Assembly: GCF_963668215.1 (NCBI RefSeq)
Contig: NZ_OY764190.1
Coordinates: 5,952,001-6,016,000, forward strand
DNA: 64,000 nucleotides
Direction: 5' to 3'
Source of the DNA: an uncultured Desulfosarcina sp.
GTDB taxonomy: Bacteria; Desulfobacterota; Desulfobacteria; Desulfobacterales; Desulfosarcinaceae
Below the pieces are notes generated by a model. It saw only the letters and a list, made by a program, of their open reading frames with translations. It did not search any database and had not been told where the DNA came from. The position numbers were made by a program, and so were the translations under genes. Shown piece after piece: positions 7,542 through 16,970 of this stretch. Every line of letters begins with the position of its first letter. Positions within the stretch are counted from its first letter, which is position 1.

Positions 7542-7905
7542 GCGTCGTTTTCAGATATTTGATGAAACCGGAGGTGAGTTTGGATACTCGCTCCGCTTGT
7601 TCATAAACTTTTTTAAATGCGGTTTCGGTTAGATAGTCCTGATCGAGAGCCACATACAGCTGGCTTTGAACCTCGGCGGCGGAACTTTTAGCGATAAACA
7701 AGAAGTGGATAAACTCTTTATTACTTTGCCTGGCAAATCCTTCGGCAATGTTCGACATGGCTGATACAGCCGCGCCCTGAATTTGGTTTACCAACCTATA
7801 ATCCCTTCGAAACCCAGCATTCTGGCGAATTGCTTCATAAACAAGATTCACCAGGCTCCGCGCTGCTTTCCAAGCTTCGATTTCTTCGAATCGGTTGATT
7901 CGCAT
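7510..7905 (-). CDS. Four-helix-bundle protein of the S23/IVP family (second copy)
   Basis: 131 residues, same family as 3782-4162 but clearly diverged. Shared signatures are the aromatic start FEEIEAWKAARSLVNLVYE, IQGAAVSAMSNIAEGFARQS and KEFIHFLFIAKSSAAEVQSQLYVALD. The tail NTQQTQQTQ is translated from the flanking repeat array, which also supplies the stop codon, direct evidence that the array reaches into coding sequence. It lies between secA and the metallophosphoesterase in the loop of a perfect 20-base inverted repeat. Function unknown. Confidence 0.9.
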   Translation of the reverse strand: MRINRFEEIEAWKAARSLVNLVYEAIRQNAGFRRDYRLVNQIQGAAVSAMSNIAEGFARQSNKEFIHFLFIAKSSAAEVQSQLYVALDQDYLTETAFKKVYEQAERVSKLTSGFIKYLKTTLNTQQTQQTQ

Positions 7906-7913
7906 CGATCCCT

Positions 7914-7952
7914 CAACCCAATAAACACAACAAACCCAACAAACGAGTCAAC
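7914..7952. repeat. GTTTGTTGG array, proximal arm after secA
   Basis: Words CCCAATAAAC and ACAACAAACCC on the plus strand, starting 12 bases after the secA stop. The inverse copy is at 7497-7541, giving a 20-base perfect pairing with the four-helix-bundle gene as loop. Confidence 0.85.
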
Positions 7953-7957
7953 CCGTC

Positions 7958-10489
7958 TTACCTCCCACAGCATTTCTTATACTTCTTCCCGCTCCCGCAC
8001 GGGCAGGGATCGTTGCGTCCCACCTTACTGGCTTCACGCTTGACCGGTTTTTTGGCAGCCGGCGCATCGCCGCCGCCGGAAAAAACCAGCGGCTGCTCCT
8101 TGGGCTGCTGCAGCTCCTCGATATGGTCCGGCTCGGCCAACTGTATCCGGAAAAGGATGCCCAGGGTTTCCGATTTAATGCGCTCGATGGTCTCCTGGAA
8201 CATCTCGAAACCCTCTTTCTTATAGACCAGCAGCGGATTTTGCTGGGCGTAGCCGCGCAGGCCGATGCCCTCCTTGAGATGGTCCATGGAAAGCAGGTGA
8301 TCCTTCCACAGGTTGTCCACGGTCTGAAGCATCACCACCCGCTCCAGCTGCCGGAAATCCTCCTCGCTGCCCAGCATGGCGGTTTTTTGGGTGTATATCT
8401 CATGGGCCTGTTCATAAATGGCCTGGGCCAATCCCTCGTCGTTGAGGCCGTCTAAGGTGTTTTCATCCATTTTTGCCAGCCGGAAGTTGAACTGCTGGAA
8501 TACGGCATCCGAAATACCGTCCCAGTCCCAATCCTCGGGCAGGTCACGCTCGTCGGCGAATTGGGAGGCAATGGTCTCGGCGTTTTCCATCATGATGTCT
8601 TCGATGGTCTCTTTGAGGTTTACGCCGGTCAACAGGTCGCGGCGCTGCTTGTAGATCACCTCCCGCTGCTGGTTCATGACATCGTCGTATTCCAGCAGGT
8701 GCTTGCGGATGTCAAAGTTGTGGGCCTCGACCTTGGATTGGGCATTTTCGATGGCCCGGCTGATCAGGTTGTGCTCGATGGGTTCGCCCTCTTCCATACC
8801 CAGGCGTTCCATGATCCCGGTTATGCGTTCCCCCCCGAAAATCCGCAGCAGGTCGTCCTCCAGGGCCAGGTAGAAGCGGGAAGAGCCTGGATCACCCTGG
8901 CGTCCGGAGCGGCCGCGCAGCTGATTGTCGATGCGGCGGCTCTCGTGGCGTTCCGTGCCCAGGATATGCAGCCCGCCCAGTTCGGTCACCCCTTCGCCCA
9001 GCACGATATCGGTTCCGCGCCCGGCCATGTTGGTGGAAATGGTCACGGCCCCTTTCTGGCCGGCCATGGAGATGATCTCGGCCTCCTTTTCGTGATTCTT
9101 GGCGTTGAGGATCTCATGGGGAATACCCCGTTTTTTCAACTGTTTGGCCAGCTGCTCGGAAATATCGATGGACACCGTGCCCACCAGCACCGGCTGCCCC
9201 CGTTTGTGAAGCTCCTTGATCTCCTCGATGGCGGCGTTGAATTTCTCCCGGCGGGTTTTGTAAATTACATCTGCAAAATCCTTCCGAATCATGGGCTTGT
9301 TGGTGGGGATCACCGAGACATCCAGGTTGTAGATCTTTTTGAATTCCGCCGCTTCCGTGTCCGCCGTACCGGTCATGCCCGCCAGCTTGTCGTACATGCG
9401 GAAATAATTCTGAAATGTAATCGTCGCCAGGGTCTGGTTTTCGTTTTCGATCTTGACGTTTTCCTTGGCCTCCAAGGCCTGGTGCAGCCCTTCGCTGTAG
9501 CGGCGGCCGGGCATCAATCTTCCGGTGAACTCGTCGACGATGATCACCTCGCCCTCTTTGACGATGTAATCGACGTCACGCTTGAAAAGGGTATGGGCTT
9601 TCAAGGCCTGGTTGGTGTGATGCAGCAGTTCGATATTGCTGGGATCGTAAAGGTTTTCCACGCCCAGCATTTTCTCGGCGTGGGCCACCCCTTCCTCGGT
9701 GAGGGTGGCGCTGCGCGCCTTTTCGTCGATTTTATAATCGACCTCGGCCTTGAACTTGGGCACGATTTCGTTGACCTGGTAGTACAACTGGGTCGATTTT
9801 TCGGCCGGCCCCGAAATAATCAGAGGCGTTCTGGCCTCATCCACCAGGATGCTGTCCACTTCGTCCACGATGGCGTAGTACAGTTCTCGCTGCACCAGGG
9901 AAGCGGCATCGAACTTCATGTTGTCCCGCAAATAGTCGAACCCGAATTCGTTGTTGGTGCCGTAAGTGACGTCCGAACCGTAGGATTCCTTGCGCTGCCG
10001 GTCGTCCAGCCCGTGCTGTATCGTGCCCACGCTCATGCCCAAAAACCGGTAAATCTGCCCCATCCACTCGGTATCGCGCCGGGCCAGGTAATCGTTGACC
10101 GTGATCACATGCACGCCGCGGCCCGTCAGGGCGTTGAGATAACCGGGCAGGGTGGCCACCAGGGTTTTCCCTTCACCGGTTTTCATCTCGGCGATGCTGC
10201 CGCCGTGCAGCACCATGCCGCCGATGAGTTGGACGTCGTAATGGCGCATCCCGAGGGTTCTCATGGAGGCTTCCCGGACCGTGGCGAAGGCTTCGGGCAG
10301 CAGGTCGTCCAACGGTTCCCCGTTATCGAGGCGGGTTCTGAGACGCGGCGTCTGGTCCTTGAGCTGTGCATCGCTCATGGCCTTGATCTCGGGTTCCAGC
10401 TCGTTGATGCGGTCGACCAGCGGCTGTAGTTTTTTCAGCTCCCGTTCGTTCTTGCTGCCGAATATCTGGGTTAACCATTTGCCGATCAT
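7958..10489 (-). CDS. secA: Preprotein translocase ATPase SecA
   Basis: 843 residues. The DEAD motor shows Walker A MKTGEGKTLVATLP near 102, DEVDSILVDEARTPLIISG near 210, and the IRA/wing regions. The C-terminus ends with the SEC-C zinc motif NDPCPCGSGKKYKKCC. SecA drives export through SecYEG and would be needed for the many signal-peptide proteins here. Immediately downstream lies a four-helix-bundle gene between repeat arrays. Start ATG at 10489 matches the family N-terminus (WLTQIFGSKNEREL). Confidence 0.98.
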   Translation of the reverse strand: MIGKWLTQIFGSKNERELKKLQPLVDRINELEPEIKAMSDAQLKDQTPRLRTRLDNGEPLDDLLPEAFATVREASMRTLGMRHYDVQLIGGMVLHGGSIAEMKTGEGKTLVATLPGYLNALTGRGVHVITVNDYLARRDTEWMGQIYRFLGMSVGTIQHGLDDRQRKESYGSDVTYGTNNEFGFDYLRDNMKFDAASLVQRELYYAIVDEVDSILVDEARTPLIISGPAEKSTQLYYQVNEIVPKFKAEVDYKIDEKARSATLTEEGVAHAEKMLGVENLYDPSNIELLHHTNQALKAHTLFKRDVDYIVKEGEVIIVDEFTGRLMPGRRYSEGLHQALEAKENVKIENENQTLATITFQNYFRMYDKLAGMTGTADTEAAEFKKIYNLDVSVIPTNKPMIRKDFADVIYKTRREKFNAAIEEIKELHKRGQPVLVGTVSIDISEQLAKQLKKRGIPHEILNAKNHEKEAEIISMAGQKGAVTISTNMAGRGTDIVLGEGVTELGGLHILGTERHESRRIDNQLRGRSGRQGDPGSSRFYLALEDDLLRIFGGERITGIMERLGMEEGEPIEHNLISRAIENAQSKVEAHNFDIRKHLLEYDDVMNQQREVIYKQRRDLLTGVNLKETIEDIMMENAETIASQFADERDLPEDWDWDGISDAVFQQFNFRLAKMDENTLDGLNDEGLAQAIYEQAHEIYTQKTAMLGSEEDFRQLERVVMLQTVDNLWKDHLLSMDHLKEGIGLRGYAQQNPLLVYKKEGFEMFQETIERIKSETLGILFRIQLAEPDHIEELQQPKEQPLVFSGGGDAPAAKKPVKREASKVGRNDPCPCGSGKKYKKCCGR

Positions 10490-10743
10490 GGGAAATTCTT
10501 CTCCTGTCTGTTTGAAGGCGATTCAAGTGGCGCCATCCTAAACCATTTCATCGGGCCACTCAAGCGCAAAGGCCTGGATTCGCCATCTTGCGTATTGAAA
10601 CCGGAATCAAGATGCAACAGTTGCGGGTGAGAATCAATGGCAAGGCGGGAAAACGTTCGGCCGAAGCGAAAGTTGGCATCCGTCGGGCGGCCGCGATTCA
10701 AGGCAGCCATCGCAGCAGGAACGGCCGGCCGGTCACCCTTACA

Positions 10744-11670
10744 TTAATTCAGGATATACTGGGAGGGATTCACCGGAACGCCGTTGAGGTGGACTTCGTA
10801 GTGCAGGTGGGGGCCCGTGCTGCGTCCGCTGCTTCCCATCCGGGCGACGACATCCCCCCGCTTGACGGCCTCCCCGCGCTTTTTCAACATTTCGCTGAGG
10901 TGGGCATAGCGGGTAAGCAAGCCGTGGCCGTGGTCGATGACCAACACGTTGCCCATGGCGCCCTTTTTCCCGGTGAACGAAACGATGCCGTCGGCAGTGG
11001 CCAGGATATCGGTCCCCTTGCGGTTGGCGATATCAATCCCCTTGTGGAACTCTTTGCGGCCGGTGAACGGGGAAGTGCGGTAACCGAATCGGGAGGTCAG
11101 CCAACCACCGGTAGGACGAATCGCCGGGGTCGATGCCAGCAGATTACGCTGCCCTTCCAGTTTGTCGAGCAGACTTCCGAAACGGTTTTCCTGCCCCCGG
11201 GAAACCGCAGTCAAATCGTCCACCTGGCGATGCATTTCACGCATCAGCCCCTCGTGCCGCTGGGAAATCTCCAATCGCGGATCCAGATCGTCCGGGGCGG
11301 CGCCCCCGACACCGAAAAGGCTGTTTTCGCCCTTATCGGAATCCAGGTTGGCAATGATGCGGATTTTTTCTTCGAATCGGCCCAGTTCGACCAGATGATC
11401 CTTCAGGGCGTTGATTTCGTGGGCAAAGGCCTGAACCTGGAGCCGCTGCTGCCCGATCTCATCCTGCTGTTCCTGGATGGTACGGGCCATCAGGCGGTTA
11501 TCGGCAACGGATTTGCGAAGGGTTTGGTAGTCGTGAATGGCGATGCCGAAAAATACGGCGCCCAGGATGCAGCCAATGGCCAGGGCCGCGATCAGAACAA
11601 CCGGAACGGCAATCTGTTTGATGGTCGTTCCTGAATTGCTCAGAATGATGAACGAGATCTTTTTAGCCAT
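10744..11670 (-). CDS. M23 family (LytM/DD-endopeptidase-like) membrane-anchored peptidase
   Basis: 308 residues from the ATG at 11670, preceded by GGAGGAGCG; the longer frame from 11697 is less likely. A membrane helix spans about residues 17-38, a coiled coil about 45-105, and the peptidase domain occupies the C-terminal 120 residues with HKGIDIANR and LHYEV zinc-ligand motifs and RYAHLS. M23 proteins cleave peptidoglycan cross-links or, with EnvC-type coiled coils, activate amidases. The zinc ligands H, D and H appear intact, so an active endopeptidase is likely. Confidence 0.93.
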   Translation of the reverse strand: MAKKISFIILSNSGTTIKQIAVPVVLIAALAIGCILGAVFFGIAIHDYQTLRKSVADNRLMARTIQEQQDEIGQQRLQVQAFAHEINALKDHLVELGRFEEKIRIIANLDSDKGENSLFGVGGAAPDDLDPRLEISQRHEGLMREMHRQVDDLTAVSRGQENRFGSLLDKLEGQRNLLASTPAIRPTGGWLTSRFGYRTSPFTGRKEFHKGIDIANRKGTDILATADGIVSFTGKKGAMGNVLVIDHGHGLLTRYAHLSEMLKKRGEAVKRGDVVARMGSSGRSTGPHLHYEVHLNGVPVNPSQYILN

Positions 11671-11743
11671 CGCTCCTCCGCGGCCTAAGAACGGCAAAAT
11701 TCATTGACATACCAGCACATTATAGGCATCTCGTTACAAATTG

Positions 11744-11792
11744 AAAAAAAAGGCTACCATGGGTTGGACAAAATGTCAATCCCATGGCAGCC
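11744..11792 (-). terminator. Intrinsic terminator of folD
   Basis: On the minus strand GGCTGCCATGGG pairs with CCCATGGTAGCC (one mismatch; further GACA/TGTC pairs extend the stem toward the AAA loop) and is followed by TTTTTTTT. It lies about 75 bases after the folD stop and before the M23 peptidase gene. Confidence 0.88.
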
Positions 11793-11865
11793 TCGTATCT
11801 TTTAACGTCCCATTTTAATTGGCAAATGGTGCTCGCCGAAGCAATGGGAAAATACTGCCGCTTCG

Positions 11866-12774
11866 TTATTCGATTCCCAGCTTGAACTTGAGCGACTTGA
11901 GGGTGTTGAGCATCAGCATGGTAATGGTCATGGGCCCTACGCCGCCCGGAACCGGGGTGATGTAGCCGGCGATTTCCTTGGCCGCATCGAAATCCACATC
12001 GCCCTTGAGGATGGCGATTTTCTTGCCGGTTTTTTCGCTGATCTTCTCGCCGACTCGGTTTACGCCGACATCGATCACGCAAGCGCCGGGCTTGATCCAT
12101 TCGGGTTTCACCAGATCGGGCACACCAGCAGCGACGATCAGAATATCGGCGCGTTTGCAGTGGCCGGCCAGGTCTTTGGTACGGGTATGCACGATGGTCA
12201 CCGTAGAGTTGGCGCCGGGACCTTTTTGAACCATCATGTTGGCGATGGGCTTGCCGACGATGTTGGAGCGGCCGACGACGACCACTTCGGCGCCGCTGGT
12301 TTCGACACCGGCGCGCACGATCATCTCCTGAATGCCGAAAGGCGTACACGGCGGGAATTTGACTTCCTTGCCCCCGATCATCAGCCGGCCCACGTTGACC
12401 GGATGAAAGCCGTCCACATCCTTGTCCGGATCGATGGCGTTGAGAACTTTCTTCTCATCGATGTGTTTGGGCAGGGGCAGCTGAACCAGGATGCCGTTGA
12501 TGCTGTCGTCATTGTTGTATTTGTCGATCAGCGCCAGAAGATCCGCTTCGGAGATGTCCACCGACTGGCTGTCCTGCACTTCCTTGAAACCGACACGGTG
12601 AGCGGTCTTGATTTTCAGGGTCACGTAGGAAATGGATGCCGGATTTTCACCTACGAGAATGGTGACCAATCCGGGAACCACGCCGTGCGACTCCTTGATT
12701 TTCGCGACTTCGGCCGTAATTTCCTCGAGAATCTGCTCGCGGATCTCGGTGCCTTTGATAAGCGTTGCTGTCAT
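11866..12774 (-). CDS. folD: Bifunctional methylenetetrahydrofolate dehydrogenase/cyclohydrolase
   Basis: 302 residues. Motifs: SYVTLKIKTAHRVGF (catalytic Lys region), GILVQLPLPKHID, DKDVDGFHPVNVGRL, and the nucleotide-binding GRSNIVGKPIANMM. The C-terminus carries PVPGGVGPMTITMLM. It interconverts methylene-, methenyl- and formyl-tetrahydrofolate in the cytoplasm. In sulfate reducers it also serves the methyl branch of the Wood-Ljungdahl pathway; that role is inferred. A ribosome binding site (GAAAGGAGAG) precedes the ATG. Confidence 0.97.
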   Translation of the reverse strand: MTATLIKGTEIREQILEEITAEVAKIKESHGVVPGLVTILVGENPASISYVTLKIKTAHRVGFKEVQDSQSVDISEADLLALIDKYNNDDSINGILVQLPLPKHIDEKKVLNAIDPDKDVDGFHPVNVGRLMIGGKEVKFPPCTPFGIQEMIVRAGVETSGAEVVVVGRSNIVGKPIANMMVQKGPGANSTVTIVHTRTKDLAGHCKRADILIVAAGVPDLVKPEWIKPGACVIDVGVNRVGEKISEKTGKKIAILKGDVDFDAAKEIAGYITPVPGGVGPMTITMLMLNTLKSLKFKLGIE

Positions 12775-12979
12775 CTGCTCTCTCCTTTCACATTGATGGT
12801 TGCAGTGCGTTTATACAGTGTTGAATCGCCTGTGGCGCTTCATGAATTCATCGTGAGAATACGGTCGCTTGGCATGCGCGGATATTGTCCGTGCCGGGGC
12901 GGTCGGCAAATCGATCCTTGTTTAGTCCAAAACGTCCTGGATGTCAACAAATCGATCTTGTTGGAAATCTTAGCTGAAG

Positions 12980-14023
12980 TTAGAGCGGATAAGGAACAGT
13001 GTCCAGGCCCGCGGACTCCTCGAAGCCGAACATCAGGTTCATGTTCTGAACGGCCTGTCCCGCGGCCCCTTTGACCAGATTATCGATGGCCGACATCAGA
13101 ATCAATCGCCCGCTGCCCGGATCCACCGCCCAGCCGATGTCACAGAAATTGGTTCCTCGGACGTTCAGGGTGTCCGGTGCGCGTCCGGTGCCCAGCAGGC
13201 GGATGAAGGGCGCTTCGCCATAGGCCGCTTCCAGGCACTGTCGGACCTGCGGTTCATCGGCGCTGGCGGACAGATTGGCGTATATCGTGCTCTGCATCCC
13301 GCGGGTCATGGGGATCAGGTGGGGAACGAAGGTGATCTTCACCGATCTGCCGGCAGCCAGCGAAAGGTTTTCGTCGATCTCCGGCGTGTGCCGATGGCCC
13401 CCGACCTTATATGGTTTGAAGGACTCGTTGACATGGCAGAAGTGGGTTGTCGCCGTGGCTTCACGGCCGGCCCCGCTGACGCCGGACTTGCAATCGGCCA
13501 CCAGGGTGGTCGGGTCCACCAGCCCGGCTTCGACCAGCGGCAGCAGCGGCAGCAGCACGCTGGTGGGGTAGCAGCCCGGATTGCCGATCAGATCCGCTTT
13601 GGCGATCCGGGACGCGAAACGTTCGCAGAGCCCGTACACCGCTGTCTCCAGCAGGTGGGCGCAGGTATGGGGCTGGTAGTGGGCCTCGTAAGCCGCCTGG
13701 TTTTTGAACCGGAAATCCGCGGAAAGGTCCACTACCCGCAGTCCGGCATCCAGCAACCCGGGAGCCATGCCCATGGAGGCCTTGTGGGGCAGGGCCAGAA
13801 AGGCCACATCGGCATTTTCGGCGACCACGGCCGCGTCGCTGTCCGCACAGGCCAGGAGAATAAATTTCTTCAAGGCCGGATAAATGGTGTCGTAATCCTG
13901 CCCGGCCTGCTTGCGGGAAGTGATCAGGGTAAGGTCCACATCCGGATGTCCGCTTAAGATACGGACCAGTTCGGCGCCGGCGTAACCGGTGGCGCCAACC
14001 ACGGCTGCACGAAGTTTTGCCAC
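12980..14023 (-). CDS. argC: N-acetyl-gamma-glutamyl-phosphate reductase
   Basis: 347 residues from a GTG at 14023, chosen because GAAAGGA lies 6 bases upstream; the TTG at 14038 would overlap that site. Motifs: AAVVGATGYAGAELVRIL (NADP binding), active-site Cys in GNPGCYPTS, SGVSGAGR and HRHTPEI. It makes N-acetylglutamate semialdehyde in arginine biosynthesis, the substrate of ArgD encoded at 49353. It is separate from the argBDGH cluster. Confidence 0.96.
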   Translation of the reverse strand: MAKLRAAVVGATGYAGAELVRILSGHPDVDLTLITSRKQAGQDYDTIYPALKKFILLACADSDAAVVAENADVAFLALPHKASMGMAPGLLDAGLRVVDLSADFRFKNQAAYEAHYQPHTCAHLLETAVYGLCERFASRIAKADLIGNPGCYPTSVLLPLLPLVEAGLVDPTTLVADCKSGVSGAGREATATTHFCHVNESFKPYKVGGHRHTPEIDENLSLAAGRSVKITFVPHLIPMTRGMQSTIYANLSASADEPQVRQCLEAAYGEAPFIRLLGTGRAPDTLNVRGTNFCDIGWAVDPGSGRLILMSAIDNLVKGAAGQAVQNMNLMFGFEESAGLDTVPYPL

Positions 14024-14036
14024 GAAAAATCCTTTC

Positions 14037-14118
14037 AATTAGCTCATAGCTCATAGCTGATAGCTCATAGAATGTAGCGGCTCCCTATCAGCTACCCCCT
14101 ATGAGCTACCCGCTATCC
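14037..14118. repeat. Palindromic TAGCTCATAG array after livF
   Basis: On the minus strand livF ends GGTGGATAG and continues with TAGCTCATAGG and TAGCTGATAGG words, then switches to CTATGAGCTATCAGC words before argC. The two halves are complementary and could form a long imperfect hairpin. The livF stop codon is part of the first word. Confidence 0.85.
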
Positions 14119-14829
14119 ACCTAAATACGCCTTCTTCACTTCCGGATCATTGATCAGGGTTTCCGAATCACCTTCCAGCACCAGGTTGCCGGTTTCCAGC
14201 ACATAGCCTTTCTGGGAGAACTTCAACGCCAGGCGGGCATTTTGCTCCACCAGCAAAATGGCGGTGCCCTCCTGCTTGTTGATCTCCTTTAAGGCCTGGA
14301 ACACGTTCATCATCAACAGCGGCGACAGCCCCATGGAAGGCTCGTCCAGCAGCATCAGCCGACGGCCGCTCATGAAGGCGCGTCCGATGGCCAGCATCTG
14401 TTGCTCACCACCGCTCATGGTACCCGAAGCCTGAGATTTGCGCTCTTCCAGGCGTGGAAAAATTTCGAATACCCGGCGAATGTCTTTCTTCACATTGTCA
14501 CGGTCCTTGCGTGCGAAGGTGGCCAGCTGCAAGTTGTCCATGACGGACAGGTTGCCGAAAAGACGCCGGCCTTCGGGAACGTGGGTGACGCCCAGCTGAC
14601 TGACCACCTTGTCGGCGGGAAACTGGAGCAGGTCCTTGCCCATGCAGGTCATGGTCGTTCCCGCTTCCACCGGCACCATGCGCGAAATGGCCCGCAGGGT
14701 AGTGCTCTTGCCGGCGCCGTTGGCGCCGATGATGGTAACGATCTCGCCGGCATCGATGGTAAAGCTGATCCCGTGCAGGGCCTTGATGTTTCCGTATGAG
14801 ACCCGGAGGTTTTCCACATTGAGCAGCAT
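14113..14829 (-). CDS. livF: Branched-chain amino acid ABC transporter ATPase LivF
   Basis: 238 residues. Walker A GANGAGKSTT near 38, ABC signature MSGGEQQML near 145, Walker B LMLLDEPSMGLSP and the switch His in VEQNAR region. It is the second ATPase of the high-affinity branched-chain amino acid importer. Its ATG overlaps the livG stop by one base (TGATG), indicating translational coupling. The order on the minus strand is livK-livH-livM-livG-livF. Confidence 0.96.
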   Translation of the reverse strand: MLLNVENLRVSYGNIKALHGISFTIDAGEIVTIIGANGAGKSTTLRAISRMVPVEAGTTMTCMGKDLLQFPADKVVSQLGVTHVPEGRRLFGNLSVMDNLQLATFARKDRDNVKKDIRRVFEIFPRLEERKSQASGTMSGGEQQMLAIGRAFMSGRRLMLLDEPSMGLSPLLMMNVFQALKEINKQEGTAILLVEQNARLALKFSQKGYVLETGNLVLEGDSETLINDPEVKKAYLGG

Positions 14830-15602
14830 CAGAATTCCACCTCCTGTTCGCCGATGTAGGCTTCGATCACTTTAGGATGGTTCTGAACCTCGTTGGGCGT
14901 TCCTTCGACCAGAACCTGCCCGAACACCAGGGCCTGGACGTGCTGACAGAGTTCATGGACCACTTTCAATCGGTGCTCGATGAGAAAAATGGCCAGGTTG
15001 AAGCGTTCGTGGGCCTGGCGGACCACCTCGATCATGGCCATCATCTCGTCCGGCGTCATGCCCACCGTGGGCTCGTCCAGCAAAAGCACTTTGGGCTGGA
15101 TCACCATGGCCCGGGCCATCTCCACCCGGCGCTGGGCGCCGTACGGCAGGTTGACCACCAACTGGTCGGCGAACTGGTCCACGGCGAACATCTTCAGGAC
15201 CTCCATGGCCAGGTCGGTGGCCTCGCGCTCTTCGCGGCGGCGTTTGGGGGTGTCCAGAAAGGCTCCCATAAGGCCGTAGGAAAGCTTGGAATAACGGGCC
15301 ATCTTGATGTGGTCCAAAACCGTCATGTGGCGCCAGAGCTTCATCTCCTGAAACGTCCGGGCCAGCCCCATGGCGGCGGTCTCGTTGGGCTTTTTGCCAA
15401 CCAGTTCCTCGCCGTCGAAAAGAACCGACCCCCGCGTGGGCCGGTGAATGCCGGTGATCAGATTAAAGATGGTGGTCTTGCCGGCGCCGTTGGGGCCGAT
15501 CAGACCGGTGATCTGTCCGGGGTCCAGGCTGAGGTTGTATTCGGAGACAGCCTGGAGGCCGCCGAAATTATGGCTCATGTCGGTTACGTGCAGCAGCGGC
15601 AT
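14829..15602 (-). CDS. livG: Branched-chain amino acid ABC transporter ATPase LivG
   Basis: 257 residues with Walker A GPNGAGKTTIFN near 36, a variant signature NLPYGAQRRVEMARA near 160, Walker B VLLLDEPTVGM and switch His in LIEHRL. The LivG-type signature (PYG rather than SGG) and the long insert after Walker A support LivG. It starts 1 base after the livM stop, so all three cytoplasmic-side genes are coupled. Confidence 0.96.
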   Translation of the reverse strand: MPLLHVTDMSHNFGGLQAVSEYNLSLDPGQITGLIGPNGAGKTTIFNLITGIHRPTRGSVLFDGEELVGKKPNETAAMGLARTFQEMKLWRHMTVLDHIKMARYSKLSYGLMGAFLDTPKRRREEREATDLAMEVLKMFAVDQFADQLVVNLPYGAQRRVEMARAMVIQPKVLLLDEPTVGMTPDEMMAMIEVVRQAHERFNLAIFLIEHRLKVVHELCQHVQALVFGQVLVEGTPNEVQNHPKVIEAYIGEQEVEF

Positions 15603-15603
15603 A

Positions 15604-16944
15604 TCAATCCACCTCCTTGGGCCCGAACACCTGCCGGACGTCGAACTCTTTAAAGGCGATCAGTCCGGTGGGGCGATAAATCATCACGAGAATCAAAAGC
15701 AGTGGAATAACGATCCACTTGAGAATCTCCAGGGGCCGCAGGGCCTCTCCCAAAAGGCTGATGGACACGGCCCCCACAATGGAGCCGTAGACCGAGTTCA
15801 GACCGCCGAAGTAAACCATGGCCAACACCTCGGCCAGTTTCTGGACGCTGAACATGGCCGGGTTGATGTAGCGCAGCACATGGGCCAAAAGGCCGCCGGC
15901 CACCCCGGCCCAGAAGGCGCCGAAGAGAAAGGCCGACATCTTGGTCTTGCGGGTGTTCACGGTCATGGCCTCGGCCGCGGTTTCGTCGTCTCGTACCGCA
16001 TTGAGGGCCTTGCCCATGGTGGAGGTGACGAAGTTGTTGATTGTCCAGACCCCGAAAGCCACGGTGATAAAAATCACCGGCAGGGTGGCCCAGTCCGGCT
16101 GGCCGGCGATGCCTCGCGAACCGCCCAGCGCCTGCACGTTTTCGAAAAAGCTCTTGACGATGAAAAGAAACGCCAGGCTGATGATGGCCAGGTAGTCTCC
16201 CCGGGTTTTAAACGACGGGATGGCGACGATCAGGGCGGCCAGCGAGGCCATCAAACCGCCGAAGATCAATGCCAGCGGAAAGGATAAATAGGCCGCGGAA
16301 AAGGTGAAGACCGCCTCCCCCAGCACCTTGTCGCTGGTGAACAGCCCCACGGTGAACAGGCTGGACATGTAGGCCCCGACAGCCATGAAGCCGGGATGGG
16401 AGCAGGAAAATTCTCCCATGTATCCGTTGATGATGTTGAGGCTCAGGGTGAACAATACGGCGATCAGGGTCAGCTTGAGGGTAATCAGCCGATAGTCGCT
16501 TACGCCGGCCCAGATGTGCAGCACGGCGTACATCAGCCCCAACTGAACCAGGGCCGTGACGATCAGCGGGAAGCCTTGCAGGACGCGCGCCAGGGTGTTG
16601 GCCGGTTTGGCCACCGCCCGGGCGACCAGCGCCAACGGAATCAGGTAAATGGCAAACAGGTAGACCAATGCCGTGGGAATATGTACCAGCGTGGCCCAGT
16701 TGAAGGCATCTCCCTTGATCGCCAGGTTGACCAGCCCGGCAAGCACCTTGAAGATGGTGAGCAGACCGAAAAGCACCGGCATTTTGGGCAGCCCCAGAAT
16801 CGACGTCAGACCCTCGCCGACGAACAGTTCCCAGAAGGCGCAGGCCAAAAAGCCAATCAGATATGCCAGCAACGGCACCGGTTTGAAAAACAGGCCCAGG
16901 CGGTATCTCAGGCCGTTTTGTTGCGGTGCGAGTGTTTCTTCCAT
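15604..16944 (-). CDS. livM: Branched-chain amino acid ABC transporter permease LivM
   Basis: 446 residues, longer than many LivM proteins (about 300-430). The conserved permease starts near residue 150 (LNIINGYMGEFSCSHPGFMAVGAYM) and includes GDYLAIISLAFLFIVK, the coupling region GKALNAVRDDETAAEAMTVN and a final IYRPTGLI. The first 140 residues add several hydrophobic helices. It forms the membrane channel with LivH. The array at 16971-17036 lies between it and livH. Confidence 0.94.
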   Translation of the reverse strand: MEETLAPQQNGLRYRLGLFFKPVPLLAYLIGFLACAFWELFVGEGLTSILGLPKMPVLFGLLTIFKVLAGLVNLAIKGDAFNWATLVHIPTALVYLFAIYLIPLALVARAVAKPANTLARVLQGFPLIVTALVQLGLMYAVLHIWAGVSDYRLITLKLTLIAVLFTLSLNIINGYMGEFSCSHPGFMAVGAYMSSLFTVGLFTSDKVLGEAVFTFSAAYLSFPLALIFGGLMASLAALIVAIPSFKTRGDYLAIISLAFLFIVKSFFENVQALGGSRGIAGQPDWATLPVIFITVAFGVWTINNFVTSTMGKALNAVRDDETAAEAMTVNTRKTKMSAFLFGAFWAGVAGGLLAHVLRYINPAMFSVQKLAEVLAMVYFGGLNSVYGSIVGAVSISLLGEALRPLEILKWIVIPLLLILVMIYRPTGLIAFKEFDVRQVFGPKEVD

Positions 16945-16970
16945 GGATTATGCGTTCCTTGTCAGCAATT

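Noticed and set aside
8561..10429. 622-codon open frame antisense to secA
   Set aside because: Shadow of secA; low-complexity Val/Gly/Asp/His composition and no start signal.
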